From positions 124,001 through 188,000 of the forward strand of contig OMWV01000004.1 in assembly GCA_900314845.1 (NCBI GenBank): a stretch of DNA of 64,000 nucleotides, in the 5' to 3' direction. Both the position numbers and the translations under genes were made by a program. The notes below the pieces were generated by a model. It searched no databases, had not been told where the DNA came from, and saw only the letters and a program-made list of their open reading frames with translations. The number at the start of each line of letters is the position of its first letter. Position 1 is the stretch's first letter. This stretch comes from an uncultured Eubacteriales bacterium. GTDB taxonomy: Bacteria > Bacillota > Clostridia > Lachnospirales > Lachnospiraceae. This document shows positions 1 to 9,872 of the stretch, one piece after another.

Positions 1-408
1 AGCATATATATCATGATGAGTACTCTAAAATATCTGAAGAAAGGCGGAAGGATCACACCCGCCGCCGCAGCCCTGGGAACCCTTCTCAGGCTGAAGCCGG
101 TCCTGCAGATCCAGGGGGAGAAGCTGGATGCCTTTGCCAAGGCCAGGACAGTGAGGCAGGCCAAGAATATCATGATCAACGCGGTCAAAAAGAATATGGC
201 AGAAAAGTATGATCATCCTCTCAGTGACGATGAGGTCATCATTTCCGGTGCCTGGACGCCCGGGACGGATGAGAAGGAATGGATAGAAGAGGTCAAAAAG
301 ACATTTCCCAATAACGATATCTATATGCAGCCTCTGGCTCTGAGCATAGCCTGCCATATCGGAGACGGAGCCCTGGCCCTGACTGTGACAAGGAAACTGA
401 AAGACTGA
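1..408 (+). CDS. DegV family protein, C-terminal part (5' end outside window)
   Basis: The reading frame is open from base 1. The segment YLKKGGRI followed by a GTLL-x-LKP-x-LQI stretch is the typical C-terminal half of DegV proteins, which bind a fatty acid between two domains and, in the FakB members, present it to a fatty acid kinase. The first in-frame ATG codons (13, 16) fall inside this conserved block, so they are not the real start. About 135 residues are visible, roughly the last half of a 280-290 residue protein. The end, with a GDGALAL stretch and a short basic tail, matches a complete C-terminus. Nothing in the window shows whether this copy works in phospholipid synthesis. Confidence 0.85.
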   Translation, partial: SIYIMMSTLKYLKKGGRITPAAAALGTLLRLKPVLQIQGEKLDAFAKARTVRQAKNIMINAVKKNMAEKYDHPLSDDEVIISGAWTPGTDEKEWIEEVKKTFPNNDIYMQPLALSIACHIGDGALALTVTRKLKD

Positions 409-447
409 TATCCTGCGTGAGAGAGGCGCAGGAGGGGGAAGATCATT

Positions 448-1311
448 ATGAGAAAGAAGCTGGCAGCAGCGGCAGCCTTTCTTCTGGCGGCAGTTATGCT
501 GATCGGTGGCTGCGGGAAGAAGGTGACGGTCCGGTCTCTGCTTGAAGATGTGCAGAAGAAGACAGAGTCACTGGGGGCCATGAAGTCAAGTGTTCAGTTC
601 AGCACAGAACTGGAAAGGTATGCCCCCTTTTACTATGGACAGGCGACATTGACTGCGGACGTGGATATAGAACAGACGGCAAACCCTGCTGCCTCCCGCA
701 TTCAAGGCGGTATGCATCAGTCAGGTACCGTTCCAGAAGAAAGTCTGGATATCGATTCCTATACTGTCGTCGAAGGCGGCAGGACGGTCTGTTACATGAA
801 GAGGATGGATCAGTGGGTGAAGCAGGAACTTGGCTATGACAAGGAGAAGATGAGTCTGCTTGATACCTCAGCAGGGGATCTTCTCACCTGTGTCGATGAT
901 CTTAAGATCGACCGGATGGACAAGGACGCGAATACGGGCAGACCCATTTATATTATTACAGGAACTGTTGAGGGGACAGCAGTAAGGGATCTCATGCAGT
1001 CTTACCACGCAGTGCGGGACATCTTGGAAGATTCTCCTGGCGAGTCGTTCGATGATTCCTACTACTCGGATCTGAAGATAGATATAGAGTATGCCGTCGA
1101 TAAATGGAAAAAGCTTCCGCTCTATCTGGATATGAAGTTCAGCGGCCTTGATAGTATCTACCCTGATGATATCAAGCTGGACGACACCAGCTTGCATACG
1201 GATTATAAAAGTTTTAATAAGATCGACCAGATCAATGTTCCGGATGATGTCATAAAGAACGCACAGGATCTCGGCCCCATAGACGGTAGTAAGGCAGCGG
1301 AGACAGAATAG
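448..1311 (+). CDS. Predicted lipoprotein, LolA/DUF6612-like
   Basis: The 287-residue product starts with a lipoprotein signal: basic MRKK, an Ala/Leu-rich core and a lipobox LIGGC with Cys22, so it should be anchored on the outer face of the membrane. The mature part is acidic with no further membrane segment. It has the layout of the LolA-like or DUF6612 lipoproteins common in Clostridia (an early LLEDVQKKTESL helix, alternating beta strands, a conserved W-K-Q-type stretch near residue 130), but this assignment rests on general appearance only. An SD-like GGAGGGGGAAG precedes the ATG. It lies 39 bases after the DegV gene and may share its transcript. Function unknown. Confidence 0.75.
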   Translation: MRKKLAAAAAFLLAAVMLIGGCGKKVTVRSLLEDVQKKTESLGAMKSSVQFSTELERYAPFYYGQATLTADVDIEQTANPAASRIQGGMHQSGTVPEESLDIDSYTVVEGGRTVCYMKRMDQWVKQELGYDKEKMSLLDTSAGDLLTCVDDLKIDRMDKDANTGRPIYIITGTVEGTAVRDLMQSYHAVRDILEDSPGESFDDSYYSDLKIDIEYAVDKWKKLPLYLDMKFSGLDSIYPDDIKLDDTSLHTDYKSFNKIDQINVPDDVIKNAQDLGPIDGSKAAETE

Positions 1312-1418
1312 AAGCAGTGTAATAATTATGTCATATTAATATTATATTATTTTAATACTTTCTACATATAATATTCACATTAACGGTATATATTATAGCC
1401 TTGTAAGTATTAATTAAG

Positions 1419-1454
1419 GCCTTTGTAAAATTTTTCTTTTTGCTTTACAGAGGC
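1419..1454 (+). promoter_or_regulatory. Leader hairpin before the small lipoprotein
   Basis: Bases 1419-1429 (GCCTTTGTAAA) pair fully with 1444-1454 (TTTACAGAGGC), with one G:U pair and a pyrimidine-rich 14-base loop. The hairpin sits just before the GGAGGG ribosome binding site at 1461. The region 1312-1418 before it is very AT-rich and contains a TATAAT at 1367-1372 without a convincing -35 partner. The hairpin could stabilise the short message or modulate its translation. Confidence 0.5.
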
Positions 1455-1473
1455 GAAAATGGAGGGTATTATA

Positions 1474-1638
1474 ATGTTAAGAAAGAAAATCGGCGGTATC
1501 GTAATCGCAGCAGCTATGGCATCAGTTCTCGCACTTGGAGCTTGCGGCGGATCTTCTTCCAGCGCAGCATCAACAGCTGACACAAACGCTGAGTCAGTTC
1601 AGACAACAGCTCCCGCTGCTTCAGAGACAACAAAATAA
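1474..1638 (+). CDS. Very small predicted lipoprotein (54 aa)
   Basis: ATG at 1474 follows a strong GGAGGG site 7 bases away and opens a 54-codon frame ending at TAA 1638. The product has MLRKKIGG, a hydrophobic core and a lipobox LGAC with Cys24, then only about 30 residues rich in Ser, Ala, Thr and Glu. Codons are of the preferred kind (GGC, GCA, ATC), which suggests real and perhaps high expression. The N-terminus looks like that of ABC transporter substrate-binding lipoproteins, so it could be the leader of a truncated one. The clean hairpin leader and strong SD favour a genuine small surface lipoprotein. I do not recognise a family. Confidence 0.6.
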   Translation: MLRKKIGGIVIAAAMASVLALGACGGSSSSAASTADTNAESVQTTAPAASETTK

Positions 1639-1659
1639 TAACTGCCGCGCATTGTTTAT

Positions 1660-2598
1660 ATGCAGGGAATAAGTAAGAGAAAACAGTACCAGGATCATTA
1701 TTGCAGAAATCTGACCAGGAAGATTACAGCCTTTATTGCTGTTCTTCTGACCGCGTCACTGGCTTTATGCGGATGCAGAGCCGGCGAGGGCAGCGGAAGG
1801 ATTTCTGAAGAATCGAATGATCCGGGTACTGTTTTCGCGTCTAAGGAATCTGGCTCTGCCGGGGACAAGGTTCCTTCTTCTGACGGTGAAAGTTCACAGG
1901 AGGCCTCTTCTGATGCTGTCCGGAATGGCTCGCTCTTCATGGACAGCCCCTGCAGCATACGCCTGAAAGACCGCGTTCTTGACGGCCAGATCCGGGATAA
2001 GAGCAAAGAAGGCAGAAACTGGAATGTTATAGCAGCAGGCGTGGATAAAGACGGACTGATCTCATTTTCCATGAAAGGCGGCAGGATAGCCGCGGCAGAG
2101 GATGGCATATTCTATACGACAGACAACCGCTCGAGCTTTCAGCTTTCGGGCGTTAAGATAGAAGGTTCCGACGAAGACCACATATTATTAAAGTGTACCG
2201 GCAATGCCGGTGACAGCGGAAAAAGCGGCAGCAATGGCTCTGACTGCGTTTTTGAGGCAGCATGCCAGGATATGACGGGGAATGTGGTATTTGACAGTAT
2301 CAGCACTCTGAAGGTAAGACTTACAGATAAGAGCAGTCTGACCGGAGCCCTGCTTGACGATGAATCTCAGGCAGGAGAAGGGGGAGAAGGATATGCGGAT
2401 CTTTCTATAGACAAAACATCCGCATGGATCCTCACGGCGGACAGCACAGTGAGGAATCTTCGCAGCAGCGGGACCATAAAGGATTATGACGGAAAGACGG
2501 TCACTATCGTCGGCAGGGATGGAAAGAAGTATGCCGAGGGAGACAGTATACTGAGCGTGACCGTAGAGACATACGGGCCTTATGAAGAAAAGGAATGA
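1660..2598 (+). CDS. Predicted lipoprotein of unknown function
   Basis: The 312-residue product has an N-terminal basic stretch (residues 1-22), a hydrophobic segment and a lipobox LCGC around residue 39. A Ser/Gly/Glu-rich linker of about 50 residues follows, then a domain of short beta strands with several Gly-Asp turns. No enzyme motif is visible. The ATG at 1660 has no clear Shine-Dalgarno sequence and lies 21 bases after the stop of the 54-residue lipoprotein, so translation may be coupled. The signal-peptide n-region is unusually long, so the exact start is uncertain. A terminator follows at once, closing the lipoprotein group. Confidence 0.65.
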   Translation: MQGISKRKQYQDHYCRNLTRKITAFIAVLLTASLALCGCRAGEGSGRISEESNDPGTVFASKESGSAGDKVPSSDGESSQEASSDAVRNGSLFMDSPCSIRLKDRVLDGQIRDKSKEGRNWNVIAAGVDKDGLISFSMKGGRIAAAEDGIFYTTDNRSSFQLSGVKIEGSDEDHILLKCTGNAGDSGKSGSNGSDCVFEAACQDMTGNVVFDSISTLKVRLTDKSSLTGALLDDESQAGEGGEGYADLSIDKTSAWILTADSTVRNLRSSGTIKDYDGKTVTIVGRDGKKYAEGDSILSVTVETYGPYEEKE

Positions 2599-2602
2599 AA
2601 AG

Positions 2603-2630
2603 AGCAGCTGCAAAAGAAGCTGCCTTTTTT
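2603..2630 (+). terminator. Intrinsic terminator after lipoprotein gene
   Basis: GCAGCT (2604-2609) pairs with AGCTGC (2618-2623) across an A-rich loop and is followed by CTTTTTT. It starts 5 bases after the stop codon at 2598. Confidence 0.85.
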
Positions 2631-2716
2631 CTGGCAAATACTTCTAATTAAGAAGATAATTTGATACAATAAAGGTAGATTGTTTTTAAATTTGTACAAT
2701 GAAAGGAGATTTTTCA

Positions 2717-3931
2717 ATGGGGAAGGAAATGATTGCAATGCTGCTGGCCGGCGGCCAGGGGTCACGTCTGCATGTTCTCACGCAGAAACTTGCCAAACCG
2801 GCAGTGCCATTTGGCGGTAAGTACCGTATCATAGATTTTCCGCTCTCGAACTGTGTTAACTCAGGTATCGATACGGTGGGTATCCTCACACAGTATCAGC
2901 CGCTTGTCCTTAACGAGTATATAGGCAACGGCCAGCCCTGGGATCTGGACCGCCTCTACGGAGGAGTTCATATCCTCCCGCCTTATCAGCAGGCTTCGGG
3001 GTCTGACTGGTATAAGGGAACTGCCAACGCCATATATCAGAACATAGATTTTATCCAGAGATATGATCCCAAATATGTGATCATCCTTTCAGGCGACCAG
3101 ATCTGCAAGCAGGATTACAGCGATTTTCTCAGGTTCCACAAGAGCAAGAACGCCGAGTTCAGCGTTGCCGTCATGGAAGTTCCCTGGGAAGAGGCCTCCC
3201 GCTTCGGCCTGATGGTGGCGGATGACGATGACAGGATCATCCAGTTCCAAGAGAAACCCAAGGAACCCAAATCAAATCTTGCCTCCATGGGAATCTATAT
3301 CTTTAACTGGGATATCCTTAAAAAGTACCTGCAGGAGGACGAGGAGGATGAGAATTCGGAAAATGATTTCGGCAAGAATATCATCCCCAATCTCCTGAAG
3401 GACGGGCGCAGGATGTATGCCTATCATTTCAACGGCTACTGGAAGGATGTGGGGACGATCAGTTCTCTCTGGGAAGCCAATATGGAAGTTTTGGATCCGG
3501 AGAAGAGCGGCATCAATCTCTTTGATGAGAACTGGAAGATCTACAGCCGAAACAGTGGAATGCCCGGTCATAAGATAAATCCCGGGGCACAGATCAGTGA
3601 TTCCATGATCACAGATGGCTGCGTCATTGACGGAACCGTCAGACACTCCGTCCTCTTCTCAGGTGTTATTGTTGAGAAGGGGGCCGTGATAGAGGACGCT
3701 GTCGTGATGGGCGGAAGCATCATAAAGGCGGGGGCCAGAGTCAGCCACTGCATCATCGCCGAGAACGCGGTGATCGGAGAGGAAGCTGTGGTCGGGGCCA
3801 TGCCTGCTAAAGGGGAGAGCCCGTCACAGGGTGTTGCCACGGTTGGATCAGGTGTATATATCGGAGATAAGGCGGTGATCGGGCCGGATGCCATGATCAG
3901 TGAGAATGTAAAGGACGGTGAGCAGAGATGA
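2717..3931 (+). CDS. glgC: Glucose-1-phosphate adenylyltransferase, catalytic subunit
   Basis: GlgC makes ADP-glucose from glucose 1-phosphate and ATP, the first committed step of glycogen synthesis. Visible are the nucleotide loop [10 protein letters not shown], the following [10 protein letters not shown] block, the [11 protein letters not shown] segment, GDQI in mid-protein, and a C-terminal left-handed beta-helix region of hexapeptide repeats (about residues 295-395). The start at 2717 is chosen because AAAGGAG sits 8 bases before it; an in-frame ATG at 2699 has no such site and overlaps that SD. Length is 404 residues, normal for the family. Its stop overlaps the glgD start by 4 bases. 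No glgA or glgB is in the window. Confidence 0.95.
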   Translation: MGKEMIAMLLAGGQGSRLHVLTQKLAKPAVPFGGKYRIIDFPLSNCVNSGIDTVGILTQYQPLVLNEYIGNGQPWDLDRLYGGVHILPPYQQASGSDWYKGTANAIYQNIDFIQRYDPKYVIILSGDQICKQDYSDFLRFHKSKNAEFSVAVMEVPWEEASRFGLMVADDDDRIIQFQEKPKEPKSNLASMGIYIFNWDILKKYLQEDEEDENSENDFGKNIIPNLLKDGRRMYAYHFNGYWKDVGTISSLWEANMEVLDPEKSGINLFDENWKIYSRNSGMPGHKINPGAQISDSMITDGCVIDGTVRHSVLFSGVIVEKGAVIEDAVVMGGSIIKAGARVSHCIIAENAVIGEEAVVGAMPAKGESPSQGVATVGSGVYIGDKAVIGPDAMISENVKDGEQR

Positions 3932-5073
3932 CCAATGCCAGAATGGACGCCATGGCGGTAATGTTTCCCAATAATTATGACAACATGATACCTGAATTTA
4001 CGGAGATCCGGCAGATGGGTTCTCTGCCCTTTGCCAGCAGATACAGGATCGTCGACTTTTACCTCTCAAGCTTTGTCAACAGCGGCATTGACAATATCGC
4101 GGTGCTCACGAGGAAGAATTATCACTCTCTGCTCGACCATATCGGGTCCGGGCGTGAATGGGATCTTGTCAGGAAAAACGGCGGCATCTCCATCTTCCCT
4201 CCTTACGCCATCAAGAATATCGGCATATATGAGGGCTGGATAGAGGGTCTTGCCAGCATAAGGAATTTCCTGGAGACGCAGAAGGAAGAATTTGTCATCC
4301 TTTCCGACGCTCACATCGTCATGAACTTTGACTTTACAAAGCTCATTCAGTACCATGTCGATCACAAGGCAGACGTAACGATCGCCTACACCAGGGATCC
4401 CATGCCGGAAGAAGTGCTCAAGGAAGGGGATCCCAGCAAGGGCACCTTCTATGCTCTTGACCTGGACGATGAAGGACACGTGACGAATATAGACATCAAT
4501 CCCAGGCGGGAAGGCCTGCTGAATCAGTCCATGAACATTTATCTGATCAGAAGAAAATGGCTCATAGACATCGTGGACAAGACATTTCTCCGCGGCGGTG
4601 TCTACTTCGTCAGGGATATCCTGATCCCTGCCCTGTCTACACTGAATATCCAGGGCTATCTCTATGAAGGCTATTCCTCACGCATTACAGATATGAAGCA
4701 GTATTTCATTCAGAATATGAAGCTGCTGGAGGGAGACAATCTTTCCCGGCTTTTCTCGGGCGGTCCGATCTATACAAAGATCCGTGACGATAACCCTACA
4801 AGATACAAGGGCGATTCCAGGGCAAGCAATGTTCTGGTAGCCGACGGCTGCGTGATAGAAGGCGAAATAGAGAACAGTATCCTCTTCAGGGGCGTCAAGG
4901 TAGCTAAGGGCGCCAAAGTAAGGAACTGCATCCTCATGCAGGATACCCAGGTCGGAGAGGACGCGGATATAGAGTACGTGATCACAGATAAGAGGGTAAC
5001 CGTATCCGGCGGCACGAAGCTAAGCGGAAGCGAGTCGTTCCCCATCTACATCTCCAAGGGACATGTTGTCTGA
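3928..5073 (+). CDS. glgD: Glucose-1-phosphate adenylyltransferase, regulatory subunit
   Basis: This 381-residue GlgC paralogue keeps the fold ([20 protein letters not shown]-terminal hexapeptide beta-helix from about residue 290) but lacks the AGG-x-GxR nucleotide loop at its N-terminus, as is usual for GlgD. In Firmicutes GlgD pairs with GlgC and raises the activity of the complex; by itself it is nearly inactive. The ATG overlaps the glgC stop (ATGA), so the two subunits are translationally coupled. A strong terminator follows 16 bases downstream. Confidence 0.93.
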   Translation: MTNARMDAMAVMFPNNYDNMIPEFTEIRQMGSLPFASRYRIVDFYLSSFVNSGIDNIAVLTRKNYHSLLDHIGSGREWDLVRKNGGISIFPPYAIKNIGIYEGWIEGLASIRNFLETQKEEFVILSDAHIVMNFDFTKLIQYHVDHKADVTIAYTRDPMPEEVLKEGDPSKGTFYALDLDDEGHVTNIDINPRREGLLNQSMNIYLIRRKWLIDIVDKTFLRGGVYFVRDILIPALSTLNIQGYLYEGYSSRITDMKQYFIQNMKLLEGDNLSRLFSGGPIYTKIRDDNPTRYKGDSRASNVLVADGCVIEGEIENSILFRGVKVAKGAKVRNCILMQDTQVGEDADIEYVITDKRVTVSGGTKLSGSESFPIYISKGHVV

Positions 5074-5089
5074 TTTGTGGTTTTATGCA

Positions 5090-5139
5090 GATGCAGGCAG
5101 GCCGGCCGGATGCCGGTTCTGTCTGCATCAAAATTTTTT
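5090..5139 (+). terminator. Strong intrinsic terminator after glgD
   Basis: GATGCAGGCAG-GCCGGC pairs with GCCGGTT-CTGTCTGCATC, a stem of about 17 bp with one small internal mismatch, followed by AAAATTTTTT. Confidence 0.9.
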
Positions 5140-5159
5140 ACAATAATTTACATTTTGGG

Positions 5160-5188
5160 TTGCCATTCCCGATAATATGTGTTATTCT
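5160..5188 (+). promoter_or_regulatory. Promoter of gltBD
   Basis: TTGCCA at 5160-5165, a 17-base spacer and TATTCT at 5183-5188. The -10 is preceded by TGT, an extended -10. The start of transcription is expected near 5195, about 110 bases before gltB. Confidence 0.65.
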
Positions 5189-5230
5189 CTAACGTAAGGA
5201 CAAAGAGGTCTTATCGGGCTAACTTTGTCC
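5168..5230 (+). promoter_or_regulatory. Two interleaved inverted repeats around the gltB promoter
   Basis: CCCGATAA (5168-5175) is matched by TTATCGGG (5211-5218). GGACAAAG (5198-5205) is matched by CTTTGTCC (5223-5230). The repeats interlock: the left arm of the second lies inside the first. The first repeat has its left arm in the promoter spacer and its right arm downstream of the start, 43 bp centre to centre, which suits a DNA operator with looping. The second would form a hairpin at the very 5' end of the message, followed by TGTTTTC, and could be an attenuator or stabiliser. Confidence 0.5.
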
Positions 5231-5307
5231 TGTTTTCGTATAGAAAGTAAAAAAGGAGTAAAGCCGGACACAGCTGCCTGATAAATATACTAAGATAGGA
5301 TAGTGAT

Positions 5308-8300
5308 ATGTTTATGCGACAGCAGGAAAAGAAGGCTTTATATGACCCCTCTTTTGAGCATGATGCCTGCGGCATTGGTGCCGTAGTCAGCATCAAGGGT
5401 ATAAGGACCAACAAGACAGTTCAGGACGCGCTCACCATCGTAGAGACGCTTGAACACAGGGCCGGCAAGGATGCAGAAGGCAAGACCGGTGACGGTGTCG
5501 GCATCATGCTCCAGATCTCACATAAGTTTTTTCAGAAAGTCACAAGACCCCTGGGATTTGATATCGGCGAGGAGAGAGAGTATGGTATCGCCATGTTCTT
5601 CTTCCCCCAGGACGAGCTGAGGAGAAACCAGGCCAAGAAGATGTTCGAGATCATCGCATCCAAGGAAGGTATCCCCTTCCTGGGCTGGCGTGATGTTCCC
5701 ATTCGCAAGGATATCATAGGACAGAAGGCGCTTGACAAGATGCCTTTTATTGCCCAGGGATTTGTAAAGAAGCCCTTTGACGTGGAGAAGGGACTTGATT
5801 TCGACCGCAGGCTCTATATCGTAAGACGTATCTTCGAACAGAGCAACGAGGATACATACGTCTGCTCATTTTCCAGCAGGACCATCGTCTATAAGGGCAT
5901 GTTCCTGGTAAGCGAGCTGCGGGGCTTCTATGACGATCTTCGTGATCCGGATTATGAGAGCGCCATCGCCCTTGTTCATTCCCGTTTCAGCACAAACACC
6001 ACTCCCAGCTGGTACAGGGCCCATCCTTACCGTCTGATCGTTCATAACGGCGAGATAAACACGATCCATGGGAACGCCGATATGATGCTGGCCCGTGAGG
6101 AGACCATGTCCTCCAAGGCTTTAAAGGATGATATGGGCAAAGTCGTCCCTGTAATAAATGCGACAGGATCGGACTCCGCTGAACTGGACAACACGCTCGA
6201 ATTCCTCATGATGAGCGGCGTTCCTCTTCCCAAGGCGGTTATGATCACCATTCCCGAGCCCTGGCAGAACGATACCTCTATGAGCCAGAACAAGCGTGAT
6301 TTTTATCAGTATTACGCGACCATGCTTGAGCCCTGGGACGGCCCTGCCTCCATTGTATTTACAGATGGCGACATGCTGGGCGCTGTTCTGGACCGCAACG
6401 GTCTGCGCCCTTCCAGATATTATGTGACGGATGGCGATTATCTGATCCTTTCTTCCGAGGTAGGCGCTCTGCCCATTCCTCAGGAGCATATCGTTCTCAA
6501 GGACAGGCTCCGTCCGGGCAAGATGCTGCTTGTCGATACGCAGGCAGGCCGTCTGATCTCCGACGATGAGCTGAAAGAACAGTACGCGGCCAGCCAGCCC
6601 TACGGCGAGTGGGTCGATGCCAATCTCTACCATCTGAAAGATCTGAAGATCCCCAATGAGAGAGTCCCTGAATATACAAGGGAGGAAAGGATCCTCCTCC
6701 AGAAGGCTTTCGGCTATTCCTACGGCAAGCTGAAGGATGTCATTCTCCCCATGGCCAGGAACGGGGCTGAGCCTATTGCAGCCATGGGAACGGATACCCC
6801 TCTTTCCGTGCTCAGTTCAAGGACAAAGCCTCTCTTTTCATATTTTAAGCAGCTCTTTGCCCAGGTCACAAACCCTCCCCTTGACGCCATTAGGGAGAAG
6901 GTCGTCACATCGACGACAGTATATGTCGGCAAGAGCGGCAACCTGCTCGAAGAGGCACCGGAAAACTGTCATATGCTGAAGATAGACAATCCCATCCTGA
7001 CAGATACGGATCTGCTCAAGATAAAGAATATGAATATAGAGGGATTCAAAGTTGTGACCCTTCCCATCACCTACTATGTCAATACCCATCTGGACCGGGC
7101 AATCGATCATCTTTTTGTAGAGGCTGACAGAGCTTACAGAGAGGGCGCCAATGTCCTGATCCTGTCTGACAGGGGCGTAGATGAGAACCATGTCGCTATC
7201 CCTTCGCTGCTTGCGGTATCTGCTCTGCAGCATTATCTGGTCCGCACGAAGAAGAGGACAGCTGTCTCCATTATCCTGGAAAGCGCTGAGCCCAGAGAAG
7301 TTCACCATTTTGCGGCCCTCATGGGCTACGGTGCCTGCGCGATAAATCCCTATATGGCTCATGAGTCTATCAGGGAACTTATTGACATGCATATGCTTGA
7401 CAAGGATTACTACGCGGCTGTTGACGATTACAATGAATCCGTTCTCAAGGGCATTGTAAAGATCGCTTCCAAGATGGGCATTTCCACGATCCAGTCCTAT
7501 CTGGGTTCCCAGATATTTGAGGCTGTCGGCATCAGCCAGGATGTGATAGACAAGTACTTTACGGGAACAGTAAGCCGGATCGGCGGCATTACGATAAAGG
7601 ATATAGAGAAGGATATCAATGATATGCATGCCAGGGCCTTCGATCCGCTGGGCATGGATGTCGATATGTCTCTGGACAGCACAGGCTACCACAAGTTCCG
7701 CAGCCACAAGGAAGCTCATCTCTACGATCCCAACACGATATTCCTTCTCCAGCAGTCTACGAGGACAGGGGATTATGAGCTCTTTAAGAAATATTCGGAT
7801 GCCGTAACTGACGAGTCAAGACTGATGAACCTGCGGAGCCTGCTTCAGTTTAAGTTCCCTGAAGACGGCGGGATCCCTATAGATGAGGTAGAGAGCGTAG
7901 ATGAGATCGTAACCCGCTTCAAGACCGGCGCCATGTCCTACGGCTCCATATCCCAGGAAGCCCATGAAGCCCTGGCTATCGCCATGAACACGATCCATGG
8001 CAGATCGAATTCGGGCGAGGGCGGCGAGAGCCTGGACAGACTGACAGTAGGAGCGGACGGCTATAACAGGTGTTCCGCTATAAAACAGGTTGCATCCGGA
8101 CGTTTCGGAGTTACATCCCGTTATCTGACGTCGGCCAATGAGATCCAGATAAAGATGGCCCAGGGAGCAAAGCCGGGCGAGGGCGGTCATCTGCCTGCCG
8201 GCAAGGTCTACCCCTGGATCGCCAGGACCAGGCTTTCCACGCCGGGCGTTGCCCTTATCTCTCCTCCTCCTCATCACGATATCTATTCGATAGAGGATCT

Positions 8301-9858
8301 GGAGCAGCTGATCTATGATCTGAAGAACGCCAACAGGAGAGCCAGGATCTCAGTAAAGCTCTGCTCAGAGGCCGGTGTCGGCACGGTTGCCGCCGGTGTT
8401 GCCAAGGCGGGAGCGCAGGTTATCCTTATATCCGGTTACGACGGCGGAACAGGCGCCGCGCCCATGACATCCATCCACAATGCCGGCCTTCCCTGGGAGC
8501 TTGGCGTTGCCGAGACACATCAGACCCTTCTCAGGAACGGACTGCGCTCAAGAGTCCGCATAGAGACAGACGGAAAGCTGATGACAGGACGCGATGTCGC
8601 TATGGCAGCTATTCTGGGAGCGGAAGAGTTCGGCTTTGCGACGGCCCCTCTTGTTACTCTGGGCTGCGTGATGATGAGAGTCTGCAATCTTGATACCTGC
8701 CCTATGGGCATAGCGACCCAGAACCCCGAGCTGCGCAAGAGATTTACCGGCAAGCCCGAGTATGTCATAAATTTCATGCACTTTATAGCCCAGGAGCTCA
8801 GGGAGATCATGGCCCGGCTGGGCATCCGCAGGCTGGATGACCTTGTAGGCAGGACAGACCTGATAAAGATGCGTGAAGATCTGGATCCGGAGCTTTACGG
8901 CAAGCTGGATCTGTCAGCTATCATAAACAATCCCTACGCGGATGAGGAGAAGCATTGCTTCATACCGGAAGACCAGTATGATTTCAAGCTTGAGAAAACG
9001 ATAGACGAGAGGATCCTTCTCAAGGAGTTTAAGTCCGCTCTTCACAATAAGAGGAAGAAGTCTGTTGATATTGAAGTAAGGAATACAGACAGAACAGTCG
9101 GCACGATCCTGGGATCAGAGATCACCTGGAAATATCCGGACGGACTGGCGGATGATACATTCACAGTCCGCTGCAAGGGCAGCGGAGGCCAGAGCTTCGG
9201 AGCTTTCATTCCCAAGGGTCTTACCATGACCCTGGAAGGGGACAGCAACGATTACTTCGGCAAGGGTCTTTCCGGCGGCAAACTTGTCCTGTATCCTCCA
9301 AAGAATATAAAATTTGATCCGTCCGAGAATATTATAGTCGGAAATGTCGCTCTCTACGGAGCGACGAGCGGCAAGGCTTTTATAAGCGGTGTCGCAGGTG
9401 AGCGTTTCTGTGTCCGCAATTCCGGAGCCTATGCGGTAGTCGAGGGTGTCGGGGATCATGGATGTGAATATATGACAGGCGGCAGAGTTGTCGTCCTGGG
9501 CAAGACCGGGAAGAATTTCGCTGCAGGCATGAGCGGCGGCATCGCCTATGTGCTGGATGAGAACAGCGACCTGTACAGAAGGCTCAATAAAGAGCTGATC
9601 CTCTTTGACACGGTTTCATCCATGGCTGACGTAACAGAACTCAGGTCCATGATTCAGGAGCATGTGGAAGCTACGGGATCTCAGAAGGGCCGCAGGATAC
9701 TGGAGAATTTCTCTTTCTATCTGCCCAGATTCAAGAAGATCATCCCCAGAGACTACAGCAATATGCAGAATTCGATCTTTTCCATGGAAGCCAAGGGCTT
9801 TACCTATGACCAGGCACAGATCGAAGCATTTTACGAAATGAAGAAAGCACAGGCTTAA
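5308..9858 (+). CDS. gltB: Glutamate synthase, large (alpha) subunit
   Basis: The 1516-residue protein makes glutamate from glutamine and 2-oxoglutarate with GltD. The glutaminase domain comes first: the nucleophile is Cys21 in HDACGIG, normally exposed by removing a short propeptide, here about 20 residues. A central domain and an FMN-binding synthase domain follow (KPGEGGHLPAGKV, and a GGTGAAPM loop), then the 3Fe-4S cysteines 1120, 1126 and 1131 (C-x5-C-x4-C) and a C-terminal beta-helix with repeated G-x-x-x-G turns. Length is typical. The ATG at 5308 has a weak AGGAT site; ATG 5314 is an alternative. GltD follows after 14 bases. Confidence 0.96.
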   Translation: MFMRQQEKKALYDPSFEHDACGIGAVVSIKGIRTNKTVQDALTIVETLEHRAGKDAEGKTGDGVGIMLQISHKFFQKVTRPLGFDIGEEREYGIAMFFFPQDELRRNQAKKMFEIIASKEGIPFLGWRDVPIRKDIIGQKALDKMPFIAQGFVKKPFDVEKGLDFDRRLYIVRRIFEQSNEDTYVCSFSSRTIVYKGMFLVSELRGFYDDLRDPDYESAIALVHSRFSTNTTPSWYRAHPYRLIVHNGEINTIHGNADMMLAREETMSSKALKDDMGKVVPVINATGSDSAELDNTLEFLMMSGVPLPKAVMITIPEPWQNDTSMSQNKRDFYQYYATMLEPWDGPASIVFTDGDMLGAVLDRNGLRPSRYYVTDGDYLILSSEVGALPIPQEHIVLKDRLRPGKMLLVDTQAGRLISDDELKEQYAASQPYGEWVDANLYHLKDLKIPNERVPEYTREERILLQKAFGYSYGKLKDVILPMARNGAEPIAAMGTDTPLSVLSSRTKPLFSYFKQLFAQVTNPPLDAIREKVVTSTTVYVGKSGNLLEEAPENCHMLKIDNPILTDTDLLKIKNMNIEGFKVVTLPITYYVNTHLDRAIDHLFVEADRAYREGANVLILSDRGVDENHVAIPSLLAVSALQHYLVRTKKRTAVSIILESAEPREVHHFAALMGYGACAINPYMAHESIRELIDMHMLDKDYYAAVDDYNESVLKGIVKIASKMGISTIQSYLGSQIFEAVGISQDVIDKYFTGTVSRIGGITIKDIEKDINDMHARAFDPLGMDVDMSLDSTGYHKFRSHKEAHLYDPNTIFLLQQSTRTGDYELFKKYSDAVTDESRLMNLRSLLQFKFPEDGGIPIDEVESVDEIVTRFKTGAMSYGSISQEAHEALAIAMNTIHGRSNSGEGGESLDRLTVGADGYNRCSAIKQVASGRFGVTSRYLTSANEIQIKMAQGAKPGEGGHLPAGKVYPWIARTRLSTPGVALISPPPHHDIYSIEDLEQLIYDLKNANRRARISVKLCSEAGVGTVAAGVAKAGAQVILISGYDGGTGAAPMTSIHNAGLPWELGVAETHQTLLRNGLRSRVRIETDGKLMTGRDVAMAAILGAEEFGFATAPLVTLGCVMMRVCNLDTCPMGIATQNPELRKRFTGKPEYVINFMHFIAQELREIMARLGIRRLDDLVGRTDLIKMREDLDPELYGKLDLSAIINNPYADEEKHCFIPEDQYDFKLEKTIDERILLKEFKSALHNKRKKSVDIEVRNTDRTVGTILGSEITWKYPDGLADDTFTVRCKGSGGQSFGAFIPKGLTMTLEGDSNDYFGKGLSGGKLVLYPPKNIKFDPSENIIVGNVALYGATSGKAFISGVAGERFCVRNSGAYAVVEGVGDHGCEYMTGGRVVVLGKTGKNFAAGMSGGIAYVLDENSDLYRRLNKELILFDTVSSMADVTELRSMIQEHVEATGSQKGRRILENFSFYLPRFKKIIPRDYSNMQNSIFSMEAKGFTYDQAQIEAFYEMKKAQA

Positions 9859-9872
9859 GGAGGGACAGGAAA

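Noticed and set aside
5195-5307. T-box or glutamine-responsive RNA before gltB
   Set aside because: No AGGGTGG-type T-box sequence and no recognisable glutamine aptamer; the leader is only about 110 bases.
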